This document shows, piece by piece, positions 24,341-49,131 of a DNA stretch of 64,000 bases. The notes below the pieces were generated by a model. It was given only the letters and a program-made list of their open reading frames with translations. It did no database searches and had not been told where the DNA came from. Every line of letters starts with the position of its first letter. The first letter of the stretch is position 1. The position numbers and the translations under genes were made by a program. The stretch comes from Gorsachius magnificus (lineage: Eukaryota; Chordata; Aves; Pelecaniformes; Ardeidae): the NCBI GenBank assembly GCA_034008185.1, contig CM067089.1, positions 19,728,213-19,792,212 on the forward strand, given 5' to 3'.

Positions 24341-26716
24341 ATTTTTCATGTGACACCAGTGGTTCACTGAGTTTGACTTAAAGGGTTATAAATGCGGGCT
24401 CTGCTCTGTGCCATAGAGGGTTTTGCTCTGCTCAGTGGGGCTGTTGAGTTAATCCCATCCTGAAGCGGAGGTGCAAGGGACCCTGGCAGTGCTGCACGGG
24501 TGTTTCCGTGTAGCTAACAGTCTCCCGAGGGAGAGTGTAAGGGGTTGGTGTTTCTCTTGTCTGGACGCTGGCCATTCCAGGATGGCATTTCTTGGGAATA
24601 CATGTTTCTGAGGACTGTCCTGCACACACAGCTCCAACAGGCCACAGATTTCTTTCCTGAAAGTAGTGTAACTCATGTCAATTGTAGCAATATCATCGAT
24701 AGTGCTTGGAAATTAAAAAGATAAATGGTCTTCCATGCCTTTTTAAAATTGATATTTAGTTTAAAAAATGATCTGCTCTTATTCTTTCTCTGGCAATAGC
24801 CTTTCTGATAAATTCCTGGTTCACTTCTGACTCATGTGAAACCTTTTAGATGTTGCTAAATCCTTTCAGGAAATGAGACTCGTGTTTCCTATGCTGACTG
24901 CCTGGGTGACAGTTTGCCCATGCACTGAGACTTGGCAACTTTTGGAGAAAAAATACTTATTCAACAAAAAAAGACTAAAACTTTCTGGATTCAAATCCTC
25001 ACTTATAAGCGTGGTAAAGAACACCAAAGCAGTATGTGAAGCAGAAGTGAACCTGTGACTACATAAATTTGCATGAGTCTCCTACCTCAGCCTGGCTGGG
25101 TTGCTTATCTGGTCGCCAGCTAAAGCTCTGACTGCAGCAGTCACTGAAGTGATTTTCAAGAGGGACAGAGACGCAATGCTGGATTAAGTAGTAATTTACA
25201 CTGTCTTGGGAAAGGTGATGCCTGAAGCTATCTCTGTGCTTTGTGGTGGAGTTTGGGGGTTTGTGTGTTTTTTGGGTTTTTTTTATTTTCTTGTTACCAT
25301 GCATTTGTATATTAGTGTTAGGAGAGGATTAGCCAGACCACTAAGTTGTTACATGGAACAGCTGAGCGATTCAAGGTTTCTTTCAATGAGTTGCAGTTTA
25401 TAAATTCTAACAGCCTAGCCAGTTGATGTAGGTTACCCATTCCTTAGGATCCGGATGTGAAGAAATACTGGCAAGGAATACCTTTTCACCTTTGAGGTGT
25501 TACCCTCTTCCGCCTTTAGGCCAACAGAATATTCACCGCATACTGAAAGATCAATCTATTGGGAGGACCCTAGTGAGGTTTGTCACAGGTAGGTGTAGTG
25601 TATGTTTCTGTTACAAGCCAACCTAATTTTCTTCTGGTAAAGCAAACTAATGCTACAGTCAATGGAGCTATACTACTTTAACCAGAGACAGCATGAGTAA
25701 TTGTATATGGTCTCCCACCTCACTGGAGAATAAACATGAAAATTGCATGGAAATAGAAGTTCTTAAATGTAAGGTAGACCGCTTGGACTAAGATGGACAG
25801 TTGCATGCATATGTTTTAAAACATGTTTGAAATATAGGAAATGTGGATTTAAACTATAAAGGGAAAAAATATTTTGGGGTGTCTGCAGACACCTGAAATA
25901 AGCATGCCTTACTCAGAAAGACTGGCTGAGTGTAGCAGAGAAATACTACCAGCATCTTGTCTTCAGAGCAATGAGCACTCAAAGAGGATGGTGGCATCAA
26001 CAGCAATTCTTTCCCAAGGAAGTTCTACTGCAATTAATGTATAAAATTAGCAGGTTAAACACGAACCATACTTTTGTTTGGGCTGGGGTAGGATGAGAAG
26101 ACTGAGCAAAAGGTGATGAAAGCCACTGGATTAATAAGAGGCTGAAGGTAATTACACTGGGAACTCTCATTAAAGGTGTGGGATCTAGTTGCTTCCCTTT
26201 TCCTGGTAGGCATCTGAGGTGTTCTTGCAGAGGGTTTGGGATATGTTTTAGTCAGAAGTAGCTTGGGTGGCAAACTAGCTACCATTCATAATTACTTGGG
26301 GTTTAAGTTTTAGGTTTCATGCTTTTTTTTTCCTTTCCCCCCCTCTCTTTCTTCACTTGTGAAATTTTCTTCCTCTCTTTCCCTCCTCCCCTCCTCAGCC
26401 TGTTTTGCTGCTTTCCTTTTTAGGCAACTGGAGGCTGTTATTGCAAAAATGACAAAGGAAAACCCTTCTCTGTTGTAACTTGTTCTGTCAGTCTCCTGTA
26501 AGCTGCTGTTCTCACGTTAACCTCCCTGGGTTGGGTTTCTGAAGACAATTGTTTCATACTACCAAGCAGAAATCACCTAAAGGAAATGTAGCTTAAGAAA
26601 GAGTGATACTTTCAAGTTAAATATTAACCAGATTCAAACAAGCTCAAGAGCATTTCAAGTGAGGTTAACTTGTTGGGCTGGTGAACGAGAACGAACTCAA
26701 GCAGTGAAGAATAGGC
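24341..26716. other. Spacer between lipase relic A and ANKRD22
   Basis: No exon recognised. It contains the upstream ANKRD22 flank and a polypyrimidine stretch at about 26,320-26,400. Because A lacks the signal-peptide exon and exon 3, the duplication breakpoint probably lies near 24,340. No RNA gene seen. Confidence 0.55.
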
Positions 26717-37144
<10,428 letters not shown>

Positions 37145-38175
37145 TCATCAAGGACTCTTGAACATGCAGAAAATTACGTCATCAGGGAATCCATCTTGCA
37201 CAGCAGCAGGAGTCCTGCAGAGGGTTGAGGGCTGTTACTTCATAAAGACTTGGTCCAGATCCACCCATTCCTTGCTGCAGACTTTGACTATTTTGTGTGA
37301 GGCTTGTCAGTACCCCCAAGGGCACATGGGCTGAAAGGAGTTCATTTGATTTTAGTAAGCCGTGAATGATTACAATAGTGTTCAAAATACTGCCCTTCCC
37401 ATCTGCTTCACCAGTTTTATTACTGGATTTGCTTGTGGATTTTGAAAGCTAGCTATAACATGTCTGGAAGCCTAAACATTGCACAAGATGGTTGGCAGCC
37501 AATGCAAGAATAAAATATCCTTCAGAGTGTGTGTTACTTGTGCCATAGGGGATACACTTGACAACTGAACACTATGCCACAGCAGTTTATACAAAACCTG
37601 GTACCCTTCCTCTTTGTATTTCTCTTCCTGCAATAGGAGTGACTGGGAAAATAGGTGTCTCAGCTTAGCAATTCCTCCTTCCATCCCTGCCAAAAGTTTC
37701 ACACACACCTTAATTCTCACCATGTTGCTACAAGGGAAGGATTATCTTCTCTTCTTTCTCATATAAGAAACAGCAAAAAGAGATTCAATGAGTTGCTGGA
37801 GACCACAAAGCAAGCCAATTCCTCAGTCACTTTAATACATTAATAAGTAATACTGAAAATATGTTTGGCGCACTAGAGAAACAGGTCTCTTGACTACCTT
37901 TCCAATACAAACAGTGTGCTAAAGAAAAAAAATCAATAAATGAAATGCTGTTGATGGGAACCACATGTATCCTTCCCACGGGACTGAACAGGATAGCATG
38001 CTTTTCAGAGTGGCGTGTGCAGCAGGGGGTGCATATACCAAAATAATAATAAATTCATGAGTCTTCTCTTGCATAGGTGAAGGCAGAAGAAAACCTGCAG
38101 TGATAAACAATGCATTAATGTGGCCTGGCAATTTGTGATTTAATAATGCAGCAATAAAGGGGAATCTCCTTTCAA
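37145..38175 (+). other. ANKRD22: ANKRD22 3' UTR and polyadenylation signal
   Basis: Sequence after the TAG at 37,142-37,144 up to an AATAAA at 38,153-38,158, followed by T/GT-rich sequence (tgtctaatgg, tttttgttg). Earlier possible signals occur at about 37,510 and 37,935. The exact cleavage site is not determinable here. Confidence 0.6.
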
Positions 38176-39501
38176 ATGCTGCGCTCTCTTGCTTTCTTTG
38201 TCTAATGGTTCTTCATTTTTGTTGATAGTTTTGGCCGTTTCCTGTAAGCTGTCGTAAGTTCAGAAGACAGATGCCATGATCAGCACTGCTAAGAGCTGCT
38301 GGACTAGGTGCATGGACAAGCTAGTGTATTTTTCCTGTGTTGCAGAACATGGAATCTTTTTCAGTGTGACTATTCTATTGGATGGCGACTCCAACTACAA
38401 AGGGTCTTGGTTGGGCAATATGAGCTTGAGGTCCCACCCAGAAACACCCTGGGAAACAAAGCTACCCTGTCTGAGCCTGTAATAATGAACCTGGGGACAG
38501 ACATTCTTACCTACCAGATCAACTTGCAGGTGAAGCACTTGCCCGAATAATGAAGATGCTCTCTCTTTGGGCTAACAGCTGGAAAGGGAAAAGAGCCGAC
38601 TGCTTTCCCACACTGTAAAAACTTCTTGAACAAAGAATGGTCAAGACACAGAGTTATGTAAAAGTCAAAGCTGATAACTCAAAGAGCTTGCAAGAACTTC
38701 ATTGCCAGTGTCAGGAATAATTTGTGGGGTGGAAGCTGTATTGCTTGGAGTGCAGCTTGTCTGACAGGTCTGCATCTCCTCATTCCTCAGCTGCTATCCA
38801 TGGTCTTTGAAGTTGGGGTATTTTGAGAGTGTGAACAAACCTTTAGGTGATGTGAGGGGATGGAGGGCAAGAGAATACTTCTATGAGTTTTTCTGAGGTT
38901 GGATTCCTTGATGTTTGGAAGTCATCTATTGCCTGCTTTGTTTCTTGTATCTGAAAATGTCTTGGTTCTGTTGACACTGTCGGTAAATGGGGAGGGCGGG
39001 TGGAGGGGAGAAAAAAAAGTCAAGTTCTCTGTCAAGTGGATAAATGATTTAATTTAAACAAAGGTCAGTTGTACTTCAACAGACAAATGAGCAAATCCCA
39101 CTTTTGGGTCTTCATGGGAAGACACAAATTGGGCACAGGAATGCCTCTGTGGGGTACGTAAGATACACGTGAGAACAACAAAGTTTAGGTTTAGAAAAAT
39201 CAGTCTTGTAGAAATAAAAGCTGTCTGAATTAAGTGATCCCTGCAGTGTGTGCTCAAATATATTAATTTTTTCAGTTTTCATACCTATACACCTCAAACT
39301 TCTCAGGAATACAGCAGTCACCATAACACCATGGAAAACCTCAAACAGAGGAAAGCAAGAAACAACCAAGTGCAGGTAAATGCCTATACACGTATCCATT
39401 ATGTGCGTCTGTGTGTTTACCTCTTCCACAGGTATCACCTGTATTGCCAAATGGAAATTTTGGAAGGGTTTACTGAGAGAACTAACACTCTGCATGTGGT
39501 T
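38176..39501. other. Spacer between ANKRD22 and lipase B, including the B 3' flank
   Basis: Convergent ends of ANKRD22 (plus) and lipase B (minus). 38,710-39,300 is the diverged counterpart of 18,180-18,800. No further gene recognised, and no convincing polyadenylation signal for B found. Confidence 0.55.
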
Positions 39502-42500
39502 TCAAAAGTATTTTGTTATTAGTTCAATGATTTTCCAATACGCTTTCTCAGTTGCATCAAGGCCCCAGATGAAATCGAGATGTCCCCAAGCAGGAAAATG
39601 CTCATGGTAAATGAGGTTGGTAATCCGAGGCAGTAGCATTGCCAAATCTTTTGGATCTGCAAATTTGTCAAGTCCGCCGCTCCAAACAGCAGTTGGTATT
39701 CTTATCTTCTCGATCTTGTACGCAGGAGGAGAAGACTGTAAGGAAGGGAGGAGACCTAGTGAATGCTCTTGTATCAGAAGCTGTGCTTAGAGCAGGCACC
39801 CTGTGCAAGCGTCGCTCCTTCCCTCCTGCGCTCTCTCCAATAAAACAGTAAGGATCAAGGCCGCCTGCTTAGTGTCTGTTCCCCCAGCGCCGCTCCCTGA
39901 ATAGACTTTTCCACACATGAGTATTAAGGTTCAGGTGAAACATTCTCTCAGACCACTCTCTCCCTCTTTCCATAGCAGTCGAGGTGCTAAAAGCTGAATT
40001 GTGCTGTTCTTAGTTTTGCCAGCACCCGAGGATGAGTTCTCAGGGAACCCGTATTGCCTTACCTGGTTGTATTTCTTCATGTTTTCCTTAGAGCCGAAGT
40101 CATAAGCTTGAAATCGGTCTGTATGCGTTAGCTGTCAAAAGAAGAGATGAAATGGAAGCGTTGAGAGGCCAAGCAGCAGAGTGCAGGAGGCATTTTCCTG
40201 CCTGTGAGTGAAGCCAAGGCTCAGGCAGGGGCTGTGAGTTCTTCCCACCCCTTCCCCTGGCTGCAGACTTCCCAGGGCATTGAGGATGGATCATAGGGTG
40301 AGCGGCTTCATTGCCTTTCCTCTCGATAACTTTCTCTCTGGATCCTCAGCCTCCACCCTTGCTATGTTTTGTTCTTAGAATTTTTCTTGACTGCCTTAGT
40401 GAACTGAAGTTGGGGTCCCTGTTTGTGCTGCAGGGTTGGGTTCAGTTGTCACACGGAAAGAGGACCTGAATGTTTGGAACGTGTCAGGGCTATTGCTAGT
40501 CTAGCGTGGTACAAGATCTCTCCTTACACATCTTGTCTTTTGGGTGTCAGTTTTGTCTGGTCTGCTCACAGTAGTGGTGACATTTCCAGAGACTCCGTAC
40601 TCACAAGAGTTTGGATATACACAAGTTGTGCTCTGACAGCGGTTTTGAGGTTGAACATTAGACACAAGACATTTGCATTCTTGAGTCTGTGTTGTCTAAA
40701 AGATGTGATATATGCCCTGCAGGACTGAGGAGTGAAGAGTTAAGTACACATCTGTTTGGTTTTGTTTTTTTTTTTTTTTTAAATTTTATTTTTTATTTTA
40801 TTCTTTGCACAAACCTGAGAAGTAATTTCATTTGTGAGTGTTGTATGTAATACAGGGTGAGAGAAAGTGTCTGTCAATTTAGAAAACCTTGACTTCAAGG
40901 CTTCAGGTAGCTGGGAATGTGCTAGAAATCCACTTGCTGTATTGCCTTTGCTGTTTTTTTCTATCCTTATGTATCTGTGTTTGCTTTGTAGCCACTTTGT
41001 TAGAGGCTGTAAAGCCACTGGCTGTAAATGGTTTGCCCCCATTTCCTGGCTCTGGGTAGGTGTATCTTACAGGACTGACTGCTGGGAAATTTTGTGAGGG
41101 CTGTCCTCAGGACCATGCCTATATTCTAGACAATATTAAGTGTTAGCAGAAATGGGGGGTCTGCCCATAGCATGTATGCAGATGTATCCTGGCTCAGCAG
41201 GTGCACCTGGACACACGTGGTGAGGTTTCATGGCTGGAGCTGTCTTGCCCTGGTCTGATTCGGACCATGAGCAGAACAAGCTCAGATCTGCCAGTGCATA
41301 AATACAAACCCACCTTCTGAGATCTGGGAGCCAGGATCTGGGCAGTGGTGAGAGTGACTAAAAAGGATTTGGAAAAACTTGGTTGATGGGAACATCCCTG
41401 TAGAGCAATGTTACTTGTCATGTACTGGAGTAGTCTAAGGCAATTCCCCACTTTGCCGTTGTGCCAGCAGAAGGGTTTGTGTGATTAACTGGCTTTGGGA
41501 GGTGATCCAGGCTGCAATTAACCCTCTGGGAGAAAAGCTTTAACCTGGATCACTTCTTTGTCTCACTCATCCCCGGGCTGCTCAAGTTTCCGCTGCCCTC
41601 CTACTGCCTGCCAAGTGCCCAGACCATGCTCACGTTCCCTTCTGCAGATTTCAAGGCAAATGTCTTCATAAATAAAGCTGAAGGCTGGAAGCTGTTAGAG
41701 GCCAACACGCAGAGAGGCCCGATGTGCCCTGGGGAAAGCGGGGTGCCTGACAGCAAAGGGGCAATTGAGGTAATTGGCTGGTGAGCCCTGGGAAACAGCG
41801 CTCCCTCGGTGGCAGGTGCTCCTGGCACCCCACGTGAGAAGATGTGATGAGCCGTTTCCCAGATCAACTGCCTCTGGTATTCCCTGGAGGCTGTTGGCTG
41901 CCTAAAAAGCAGTGGTAAGAGTTGCTTTATACATCAGTAGGCAGTGGTACCTGATGCCAGTGAAGAATGTTCTGTACCGATGTTCCAGCGGGGGAATGTC
42001 CTACGTATGTATCTATTCGACTCTGGAGAGAAAGCACAGGAGTTATAAAGGCTGTGAAGGACCTGAGCAACATCCTGCTGCTGTGTTAAACCCCATTTTA
42101 ACAGGTCATTCTTCAAATATCAGACAGAAAAATGAGAAGCAGAGCTAGGAATAGCTGGCTAATAAGATGCATCTGCATGCTTTGTCCATGAAAGCAAGTC
42201 TGTTCCATGAAGATTGTACTACTGTGGGATCCTGTGGTTCAGCAATAGTAGGGAAAAACCTTCCAGTCCTTTCAAAGTAGATTCCTCACCTCACACCAAA
42301 CCCCCATGCATGTCTAAGTCTTTTGAAGATTTGTTTTTCTCTTCACTTTACTGCTAGTGCTAAAGAAGCCAGCTTATAGTTCTGTTAAGGAGATGTTCCA
42401 ATTCCAGCTCCCCAGATTTCTCCTCAGACTTGTTATCTTGCCCCGAGAAGCACATTAGTGACTTAACCCAAGTCAGGAAAGATCCTTAATGGTTTAGCTC

Positions 42501-45500
42501 TGTAATTCAAAAGGGCTGTAATATCTTTAATTGCTTTTGCATTGAACCCTTGATTCTCAGAGCTTTCCCCTATGTGCTTTTACAAGTGGTTATAGATGGA
42601 GAAAAAAAATGAGCCCTGTCTTTACAGACATTGCGGTAATAAATATTACACAGGCCAGCTTCTGCATACTTTGGCCACTGTAAAGGGGATTTAAGACACA
42701 CTACAGTGTCCACATATTGGCAAGCATACGGACAACTCTCCTGTCTCCCCTGTCCCCTCTGAGTGCTGCACTGGTCTTTGTGAATACCCCTGCAGGTGCA
42801 TTGCGCTCCTCAGGCACAGTTCAAGGGCATTCTGCAGCTCTACATGTTGTGGATTGAGCTGTTGCGCCCAGTTCTGAGGACAACAAAAATGGGAAAATGC
42901 CTTTACAGTAGTTCTGTGGGACCAAGTTCTGGTGCAAGTAGTCTGAAAAGTGGGAAGAGAAAAGGAGCTTTTTCCTATCTTTTAATTACTCCAGTGTTCA
43001 GATGCCCTGGTGTCTACAGGCTAAGGAAGAAAACTGGGAACTGTATTACCAAGAAGTCTGACCCTGTCATCCATTGGCTCTTTTAAAAGAGCATCTGTGT
43101 ATGACCAAAATCTGTGCAGTTTAGCCCCAAAAGAGGGCACATCTATTGACACGTGCAACAGAGTTCCAGCCTGAATTCAGTCCTTTCTTTTGGGGGTTGG
43201 AATGTGCCCAGTTGTTGGTCCCATCCGTCATTGGCTCTAGTCCTGCTTGGCACTGTTTGCACCACAAAATGTCCTGGCATTCCCTCACTCTGCTGAGAAC
43301 TATGTTGTGGTTTATGTATGCTTACATGTGTGACAGTTGCTAGATAAGGATAGACTGCACAAATATATCTTCCAAATTCACCTTAGCTTTGAGTAGGTGT
43401 TCTTGCATATTCTTACCGTGTTCAGATTTTTTATGCTGCCTCCAGCTATGTAACAGAGTATACGGGCACACAACTTATCCAGGTTTGTACATAGCTGTGT
43501 CGCAGGTCCTTTCAGAAATCCAATTTGGTGCATAGTTCCTTTGCAGCCAAATACTAACTGAGGGAAGAAAAAAGTGCAACACTTTTTTTTTTCTTGTTAC
43601 AGGAGCATTTTATGCAGGAAACTGTTGCTCATAGCCTAGTCTCCTAACTCAGTATGCAATGACTGCTGAAAGAGCTTGCCCTCCCAGTACCACTTAAAAC
43701 ACCTTCTTCCCCATAGTGCTTCACATATCCTTCATTCTTTGTATGACTAGCACCAATCCTGGAGGAAGCCGCCCTTCCATTTCTAGTGTAGTGGCCTCAA
43801 TGTTCACTCATTTCTGAAGTCCCAGAGATTGTCATGGCTGTTATTGCAGCTCTGGTTTAGTTCATCCTGCATAAAGCCAGCAAAACATTCGTTAGAGGCA
43901 AGAGTCCTATGACAAGACAGAGTCTTACAAGCCTCCTACTTCACCGTGACCTGCTGCTACAAGCTCTGTGTCTCCAGTATTTTCCCCACAGAGTTTGGGA
44001 ACAGATTTTTCAAGAGCGCTCGATTCATCCCAATCTCAGTATCAGCATGTCACCTGCTTGGGAACATTCGTCTCAGGTTAAGGGAACCCTGCAAAGATAA
44101 GTCAGGCATTGGGCCTCTTAGAAGGAAAAATTACATACCCTGAGCAGTGGTTCAGGAACATTTGTTATCTTAATCAGAGGGCTTGTAGCATGTGAGCATG
44201 TGGTTACTGGGCCCAGAGCACAGAATATTTTCACCCGTTTAGCCAGCTCAGGGTGGGTAGAAAATGCTATGAAGCCTGCAAACACAGAATACACAGCCTG
44301 AGTTAGTGAAGAACTTCTTCCACAGACAAAATAAATAAATGAGTAGTAGGTAGCAAACAAGAAGTGAGACTAGATTTGCAGCCCACTACCTGTTGTCCAT
44401 GTTTGTCTGTGCTGCATATTTTACCTAAGGTAAGTGTTGAAGTCCTGAAATTAATTTTGTTCAGGAGGCAAAGTTCATTCTGAGCTCTAGAGACATTGCC
44501 TTTATGAGAACAGTTTTTGTAGGCAACACGTCAATGAGGTTTTTGAGATAAAATCAGTTCCCTCTAAAATTCAAAAAACTCTCATAAAAAATAAGTTTTT
44601 CAGATTATAGTCTCTAAAGGTCTATGTGTGTTTATGCTTCCATAAAACTGTAGAATAATTAGCTGAATATTGGGAGCTTTCAGTGTTTTCAACTGATTGT
44701 TTGCATCAAAGGCAACTGAAGAAAGCCTGTGTGGTTAGAGGTTTTTGTCAGGAGGGTCTCTGAATACTCTTACAACATGAAAAGAAAGAGAAGGTCTGGA
44801 GCTGCGATTATATATGATTTTCCCACATTTCCTTCTCTTTTTTTCTGGGTCATTTACTAACAAACTGGCTCATTTCTATTCATGGATCCATTCATGGATC
44901 TCATGCAAAAAATGTAAACATCAGGAACTTTCAGCTGATGCTAAAAGAAAGTTAGTTGTATTCAGAGGCCATGCAGTGAGTTAATGCTAAATGCTGGCAC
45001 CAAGAGAAAACAAGTTATTAATGTTTTTTTCTTTCCTAATTTTCAGTCTCTGGCAATATGCTTTTAAACAGCAATGTGGCCTATTATAGCCACTCATGAG
45101 CTATGCTTTAAATTGTAAGATGGCCATTAAGTGACATGACTTAGTAATGTTCAGGTTCTTTTTCCTTGTCTTCTGTTATTTGAAATTATGTATCGTATGT
45201 GCTATCTTATCCTTTTAGTTTTTTCTTCCTGTTCACAAGGAAATTAATTGTATGTCTTAATACAAAAGATGAACTTAAAAATTCTGTTGCTGAGAATTTA
45301 AAAAAAATACCCAGTGCCAGTACCTGAAGTACCCAGTAAACAACCACTTTTATGTCTCTAATTATTTAAAAAGTTGAACTACATTTGGATCTGCTAATAG
45401 GTTTCTTTGCTTATTAAGGGTAACCAAAGCTGGTTTTGGAGTTTTTTCATATTTTCCAAATCTCAGCTCAGAAGGCACTTCTCAGTTTGCTAGCTCGCCA

Positions 45501-48500
45501 CAAACAAGAAAAACAACTGAATCAATGGGGAGACTCACCTACTGATCAGATAGGAACACGAAAAGTTGTGAACCGCGCGTGAGTGTCTTGACATTACCTA
45601 CTGTTGTGCCTTCAGAGTGACCAATATAGTACACGTCCTTCTGCCCGGTTTTGTTCATGATGAAGTACAGCTCTGCTGGAATATCGTATTTACCCATTTC
45701 ATCAAAGCTACAGAGGGGAAACACAAAAAGCTAGCAGACCATTCAGCTGTCACAGTGTGAGTTACTGAATGTCAATTTTGGTCATTGCACCAAGCAGGAC
45801 CCCTTGGAAGATGAGGTTGGGCGCTCTGTCTGCATTCTTGCTTGAGTTGGGGAAGGGGGTAGAGGGACATAGCTGGACTGCCAGGCTGCCTGATGCTTTG
45901 GGCTCTCTGCGAAGGAGGTGCCAGTTTTGTCTGTCAGCTGCAGCCCTCAGGGAACTGAATTTAAACAGTGCTTTCACTAGCAGGGGTTACAAAATGCATT
46001 TCTCTCTTGGTTGAATTCAGCTATGAAAGATCAGAGATTTCTAGACAAAGCTGCTCAGCCTGTTCCAGCTGAGGTTCTTGTTCTCCGTCTCCCAGTACTG
46101 TCTCACTTTTCCTCAGCATCCTGTTTCATTTCCCCATGTCTGAAATCTCTTCCCCAGCCAATGGTCCCAACTCTGAGTAGCACTGAGCATCCTTCTTCAT
46201 CTGGTTCTTTACTCTCTTGTTCTGATGCTGGTTTAGGTAAAAACCATCAGGCTGAAGCTATCTAGTCCCCTTGGAGTTTCTGTCTTGAGTAATTCTCCCT
46301 CTACAGAGTACCTGAACTTCCAGAACGCTTTCTGGCTGGGATTAAGGGTCTTGTGTTTTAAAGACCAAGTGTTCCCTCGGCTGTTTCCCATCCAGACATC
46401 ATAGCCAGCATCTGCGAGGAGGAAGCCCAAGCTGTTGTTGGGCAGATTAGAAATCCAGTGGGTAGCATCTCCTAGAAAAGCATGCTGTAGGAAGACTACA
46501 GGCTTTTGCCCTGGAAAAGATGAAAGTATTCTTATATTGGAGCAGTAGTTAATGTATATTTAAGATTGGAGTGCAGAGTTTAGTTTGTGAGAGGTTTTAA
46601 ATCTTCCCTTCTTCAAGAAGCTCCCAGGAGAATTATGCATAGATATTGGTCTGAGAAACCTGAAGGATGTGCTCCATGCAAGCAGGAACCGTTTAATGAC
46701 ATTTTGTAACCATTTCATGACAGGACTAGCAAATAATTTAATGAGGAGGCCTGTTCCCACCTCCTCTTGCACTGGAAAGCTAACTTACAGGACCCTATAT
46801 TGAAATGTTCTACCCACAGCTGAAAACTGCTGAAGGCATAACAATGTATGGAGGACAAAGAATAATTCATCCAAAGAAGCATGTCTACCCTTAGGTCTAT
46901 TCAGTAACCAACTGAGCAGGGCTGAGAGGCCCCTGATCTAACTTTGGTTAACCTTACTTTGAGACTGAGGCTCGTTCAGATGATCTCCATAGGAGGAGAT
47001 CCAAATAGGAGAAGGCATCCAAAATAAATAAATAAATAATTCTACAACTCTAACAAAGAGTAATAAACCAAGTAGCAGTATCCAGGGTACCTCATATTCC
47101 AGGTAGAAATTTTTATTCCATTCAGAAAATGTGCTGAAACAGATGCTTTTCATTGATGACCTGATTCATTATCACCTTCCTTAAGAATATCTCTGTCTTT
47201 CAGAAAGCTGGGAATTAATATTCAGAAGCCTAACCTGAGAGGCTTTGTTGTCAGGCTTCTATTTTAAATGTATATTACTTAGGATGTTAATGTAAAACCT
47301 CCCCAAATTCAGTCTACCAAATCCTCCCTCATCCCACATGATGGAACAAAAACTGGGATATGGCAGAATTATTAGAAAACTCTGAAATAAGGACAGAGAC
47401 ACCAAATGTGTGGACTTCGGATGGATTCAGAATTCAGGCCACATTCCTGTCTAGGTACTCTTGCTGAGATGGAAACATGTGGAACACACCATTACATGTG
47501 CAAAGGTGAAAGATGGGTGACCATGTAAGAGTTGAGTCTTAGACTTTCCTTATGTCCTATAACTGTGTCCCACCTGTATTTTGGCTGTTCCTCCCAGCAG
47601 GAATTCTGAAAACACCAAGAATATATCCATCCTCTGTGGTAACTTGATATTCCTCGCTGGGGTATCCATGATATCTGATAATTTCACTCTGTGGGAAGCC
47701 AAGGGAGAGTTTATTAACATGCAAGTTGTCCTGTTTTGGAGTGTCACCAAGCTGAGCAGTGTGGATGTGGGCTGTTCTGTGATGGCAGCGCAAGGCCCCT
47801 GGCCACGAGGACCATGGCTCAGAATAAATATTACAGGTCTTGTAAAAACATGCATCAAAAGTCTTCAGACCTGCTTAGGTGGTAGTTGTCTGTTATTTGA
47901 CCCCATGTGATGGGACAAAGCAGAACTGTATTGAGTGACTAACCTTTGGGGAGATAGTTCGTCATGTTTTGCAAGGCTGATGCAGATCATACCTTTCTAC
48001 AGATTAAATATGTAGCAGTATCTGTATAAGACAACGCCAAAAGCTGTGGGGCTTTGTTGCCAAAGTGTGATTAGGCAAGCCATGCATGCAAGGCAAACAA
48101 GGGTGGAGCTCTTGTCATTAAGGAGCTCTTGAGACCACCTACACCTAATTTTGCATGTAGTGTGAGGAAATCTTTGGTGATTCAGAGCAAGGGGTCTTGG
48201 ATTACTTTGTGTTGTGATAATCTGCTGTTTGAAGAAGGGTTTCAACCTCTCTTGCCACCGTACTGAGCAAACAGGTTGTTACAGAAGGGGAGGACTTTGC
48301 TTCCCTTGAGACTAGAAACCAGCCTTTGCCTCCACTGCAAAGGAATTCTTTCTGGCACCTTGGACTGTTTGGATAGGAGTATCAAGGTTCCTCCTAGGCT
48401 GGTGCTCCCTATCACAGTGCTGGAGGGATATTTGTCCTCTTGCCAGGATTGCAGTCTTCCCTTCTCTGTGCGGTAGCCCAAAAGCCAACGTGGGTTGAGA

Positions 48501-49131
48501 AAGATGACTGCAAACAAGCGTCATGAGGCATGACCCAGCCTCGTGTTCATCATATATCTGTTGGGGTTCACCCTAAATGCAGGCAGCGAAAGTCTGTTTG
48601 GTATGGACTGGAGCATGTAGTCTGTGCTCTGGCCACAGTCCAGGGCTGAGTCCTGTTGCCGGGGTCAAAATGCAGTAGCCTGGATCTCCAGTGCCCCTCA
48701 GGTGGTTCTGAGGAGTTGCCTGGAGCCAAAAGTAGCAGCCAGAACTCTCCATTGCAGCGCTATGTCTCTGTCTTCATGCAAGGTGCAAAAGTCACATCTG
48801 TCCCTGGCACATTGAGAGCTGGCCCTTGTTGCAGCAGTGACTCTAATGCAGTCGTTTTGGAAAAGGCAGGTTGGGAAAATGGGAAATGTAGAAGGGGCCC
48901 TTCCTAGCCTCCTGACAGAGATTGTTAGTGATGGGGCAGTGGTAGTGGTACTTGGAGAGACGCTTTAGACAAAAAGGGAGAGAAAGTGACACAACTTACA
49001 ACATTCATAAAGCATTCAGGGTTGCGAGTCTTCTTGTACTGGCTTTTGTCTGAATTCAGAGTGGAGGGTGCTGTGATTCCTGCTGAAAAGGCAATTCCCT
49101 GGGAGCAGAGCAGCACGAGGAGGCACCACAT
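39502..49131 (-). CDS. LIPM: Acid lipase (gene B), LIPM-like, complete
   Basis: AB-hydrolase acid lipase that hydrolyses ester lipids (family knowledge). Coding exons 5' to 3': 49,000-49,131, 47,574-47,688, 46,312-46,510, 45,598-45,707, 44,139-44,275, 43,417-43,557, 41,951-42,022, 40,063-40,131 and 39,502-39,735. They total 1209 nt, 402 residues plus stop; every phase joins and every border is GT/AG. Residues 1-16 ([16 protein letters not shown]) look like a signal peptide. Nucleophile elbow GHSEG (Ser180), Asp348 in [10 protein letters not shown] and His377 in WGHLDFIWG give an intact triad. The oxyanion loop reads LQHAFLGD instead of the family's LQHGLL. Sequons occur at N107-N108-S109 and N167-K168-T169. 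The C terminus is ITKYF then TGA. The symbol rests on synteny (next to ANKRD22 as human LIPM); bird tandem lipases need phylogeny to name. A non-coding first exon should lie above 49,138. Confidence 0.93.
39510..45990. repeat. B copies of the near-identical A/B lipase blocks
   Basis: The four partner blocks are about 39,510-39,898, 39,895-40,613, 41,445-41,990 and 45,629-45,990. Between them, 40,614-41,444 aligns with A only as diverged sequence, as does 43,540-43,760 (against 22,560-22,800). The sequence immediately 3' of block 1 in gene sense also differs: B codes KYF-stop where A codes KHP-stop. Confidence 0.88.

Noticed and set aside
40764..40781. Poly-T run considered as the tail of a retrocopy
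   Set aside because: Simple intronic low-complexity sequence in lipase B, with no adjacent element body or target-site duplication seen.
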